The notes beneath the pieces are model-generated. The model made no database searches, was not told the origin of the DNA, and was given only the letters and a program-made list of their open reading frames with translations. A DNA stretch of 64,000 nucleotides, from NCBI GenBank assembly GCA_019843655.1, contig JACDQD010000001.1, forward strand, positions 49,629,868 through 49,693,867, given 5' to 3'. This DNA is from Lethocerus indicus. Taxonomy: Eukaryota; Arthropoda; Insecta; Hemiptera; Belostomatidae. The position numbers and the translations under genes were made by a program. Shown here one piece after another: positions 61,431 to 64,000 of the stretch (position 1 is its first letter; each line of letters opens with the position of its first letter).

Positions 61431-62575
61431 CCGTAATTAGGTTTTTGGACGCGAAATCGGCCGAGAGTGCGGATTTTAAAACCACGAACGGTCACGCAAA
61501 GCCGCAAAATTGGTTTTTGGCGCATCGCCGCAAAGTGCGGTTCTGGCGATAATTGTCTAAAATATGACTTAAATATATAGGGTTTTTCTGGTCGAAAAAC
61601 TCTTGCGTTTTTTAAACTCCAAGGTTTAAAAATCGGTTCTCGGCGGTTTCTATGCGAATCGGCACAAAAATCGGTTTCTGGGCGGTCTTTGTCCGAAAAT
61701 GCTCGCAAAATTTTCTAAAGACCGAGGTCTGGTGGAGTATCGCGGGGCGGCCAAGGGTGCGGATTTAAACCCACGAAAAATTGGGGTTTTAGAAGTAAAT
61801 CAAAAGCGGTGGTTGGACGCAAAATTGGTTTTTTTGGCGCAAAATCGTCACTAAAGTGCGGTTCTAAAGGCGATAATTCGACTCTAAAAGGCGATAGGGT
61901 TTTTCTGGTCTAAAACTCTGGTAGGGTTTTTCTGCGAAAATCTGTTTTTAAAAAATCGGCTAAAATCGGGGTTTTCGGTTAAAAATCGGCTCGGCGGTTT
62001 CTATGCGAATATCGGCACAAAATGCGGTTTCTGGGCGGTTCTTAGTCCGAAAATGTTGTTTTTATGTGCAAAATCGTTTCTAAAGGAGGGTTTTTTTTTT
62101 AAAAACCGAGGTCTGGTGAGTATCGCGGGGCGGCCAAGAGTGCGGATTTTAAACCCCCCCCAAAAGTGTGGTTTTTAGAAGTAAAATCGGCTCTAAAAAG
62201 CGGTGGTTGGACGCAAAAATGGGGTTTTTTTGGGCGCAAAATCGTCACTAAAGTGCGGTTCTAAAAGGCGATAATTCGACTCTAAAATATATAGGGTTTT
62301 TCTGGTCGAAAAACTCTGGTTTTTTAGGCTCAAAATCGGTTTAAAAAATCGGTTCTCGGCGGTTTCTACGCGAATATCCGGCACAAAAATTCGGTTTCCG
62401 GGCGGTTCTTAGTCCGAAAATGTTGTTTTTATGTGCAAAATCGTTTCTAAAGGAGGGTTTTTTTTAAAACCGAGGTCTGGTGAGTATCGCGGGGATTGGC
62501 CAAAACATCCCTACCGAGCTCCGACAAGATTCTACAGGTATTTAGAAGTACAATGCGGATTAATAAACCCTAAAC
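61430..62575. repeat. Degenerate tandem repeat, 350-376-bp unit
   Basis: Three copies marked by CGGCGGTTTCTATGCGAAT and GGCACAAAA at 61661, 62014 and 62390. Units share AGGGTTTTTCTGGTC and GGTCTGGTGAGTATCGCGGG and differ by many small deletions. A fourth, heavily altered copy seems to continue at 63035-63235. Confidence 0.8.
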
Positions 62576-62869
62576 GCGCGGAAAGCCCAAGGGGTACTTA
62601 GCGCCGTTTTGTTTATCAAATCGTTTTCACTTGAAATTATATTATTCACTTGCCCCAGAAGACGGCAGCGAACGAATTTTATTGAGCTTAAAAGGCCTGG
62701 GGTGGTGGACGGTGGGTGGGGGGAAAATAATTCGACTCTAACGCCCAACTAAGTCCGACTAAGCCCAAAGTCTTAGTCCGAAGAAGGTCTTCGTACGAAG
62801 TATCATCGGATGGTCGACCTATTTACGATTACATTAACGACTGGAGAATAAATCTGTAAATTTATTGCT

Positions 62870-62909
62870 CCCCCAGTTAGACGAATTGAAGTGGCGATCG
62901 AACAAAACG

Positions 62910-62944
<35 letters not shown>

Positions 62945-63236
62945 TAAAAGAGAGAGAGTCGAGAAAGGTCTCTGGAGGTGGTGGTGGGGGTGGGGATAGA
63001 GAAGACGGAGAGAGAGAGAGAGAGCTCTCAACGCCCCAAAAAATGCGAAGAGAGAGAGAGGTTCTTAGTCAGAAAAGAGAGAGAGAGAGAGATCAGAGAG
63101 ATCTTTCTAGAGAGAGAGAGAGTTTTTTAAAACCGAGAGAGGAGTAGAGAGTAAGACATTTCCCTACAGAGAGCTCCGACGATAATTCTACAGATGAGAG
63201 AGTAGATTAATAGAGACCCTAAGAAGAGCAGAGAAT
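62870..63236. repeat. GA-rich region with overwritten repeat copy
   Basis: 62878-62912 matches the lead segment of the A-type foldback at 41390 (GAATTGAAGTGGCGATCGAA). From 63035 to 63235 the sequence follows 62385-62580 in order (GGTTCTTAGTC, TTTTTTAAAACCGAG, GAGCTCCGAC, ATTCTACAG, GATTAATA, CCCTAA). The parts between these anchors are replaced by GA repeats. Confidence 0.7.

Positions 63237-64000
<764 letters not shown>

Overview
The window is nuclear DNA of an arthropod, most likely an insect (order not resolved). The evidence is intron-containing genes with arthropod-like products, very dense repeats, long AT and GA microsatellites and satellite blocks. No bacterial operons, rRNA, tRNA or CRISPR arrays were recognised.

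Layout. About 1-27.8 kb is gene-poor and consists of tandem repeats, foldback elements and transposon remnants. 27.8-32.6 kb is a solid 4.9-kb satellite with a unit of about 159 bp. The recognisable genes follow. mRpL20 (mitochondrial ribosomal protein bL20m, minus strand, 4 exons, 33411-36180) lies head to head with CNOT9/Rcd-1 (CCR4-NOT subunit, plus strand, 5 exons, 38284-44788). Next comes a cytochrome P450 of CYP3-clan type (plus strand, 7 exons, 49130-55935). An unassigned exon candidate sits at 56451-56585, and repeats fill the rest. Another unassigned exon candidate lies at 26869-27029. The three named genes are unrelated in function (mitochondrial translation, mRNA deadenylation, oxidative metabolism), so nothing suggests a cluster.

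Repeats dominate. A foldback family marked by the 9-mer CTTCAGTAG/CTACTGAAG (roughly 50 occurrences by eye) and a small GGTCT...AGACC hairpin sits in introns of all three genes and across the left half. A mariner-type MITE and a Tc1/mariner-type element with a transposase remnant are also present, as are tails of a Jockey-like non-LTR retrotransposon. The most interesting pattern is that ends of at least four different transposable elements have each become the unit of a tandem array: a 183-189-bp array at three loci, a 96-bp array, a roughly 302-bp array and a roughly 190-bp array.

Base accuracy seems imperfect. CNOT9 exon 2 has a non-AG acceptor and two frame changes, P450 exon 6 lacks one base, and a repeat copy near 63.1 kb looks overwritten by GA repeats. 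These may be assembly errors or real lesions.
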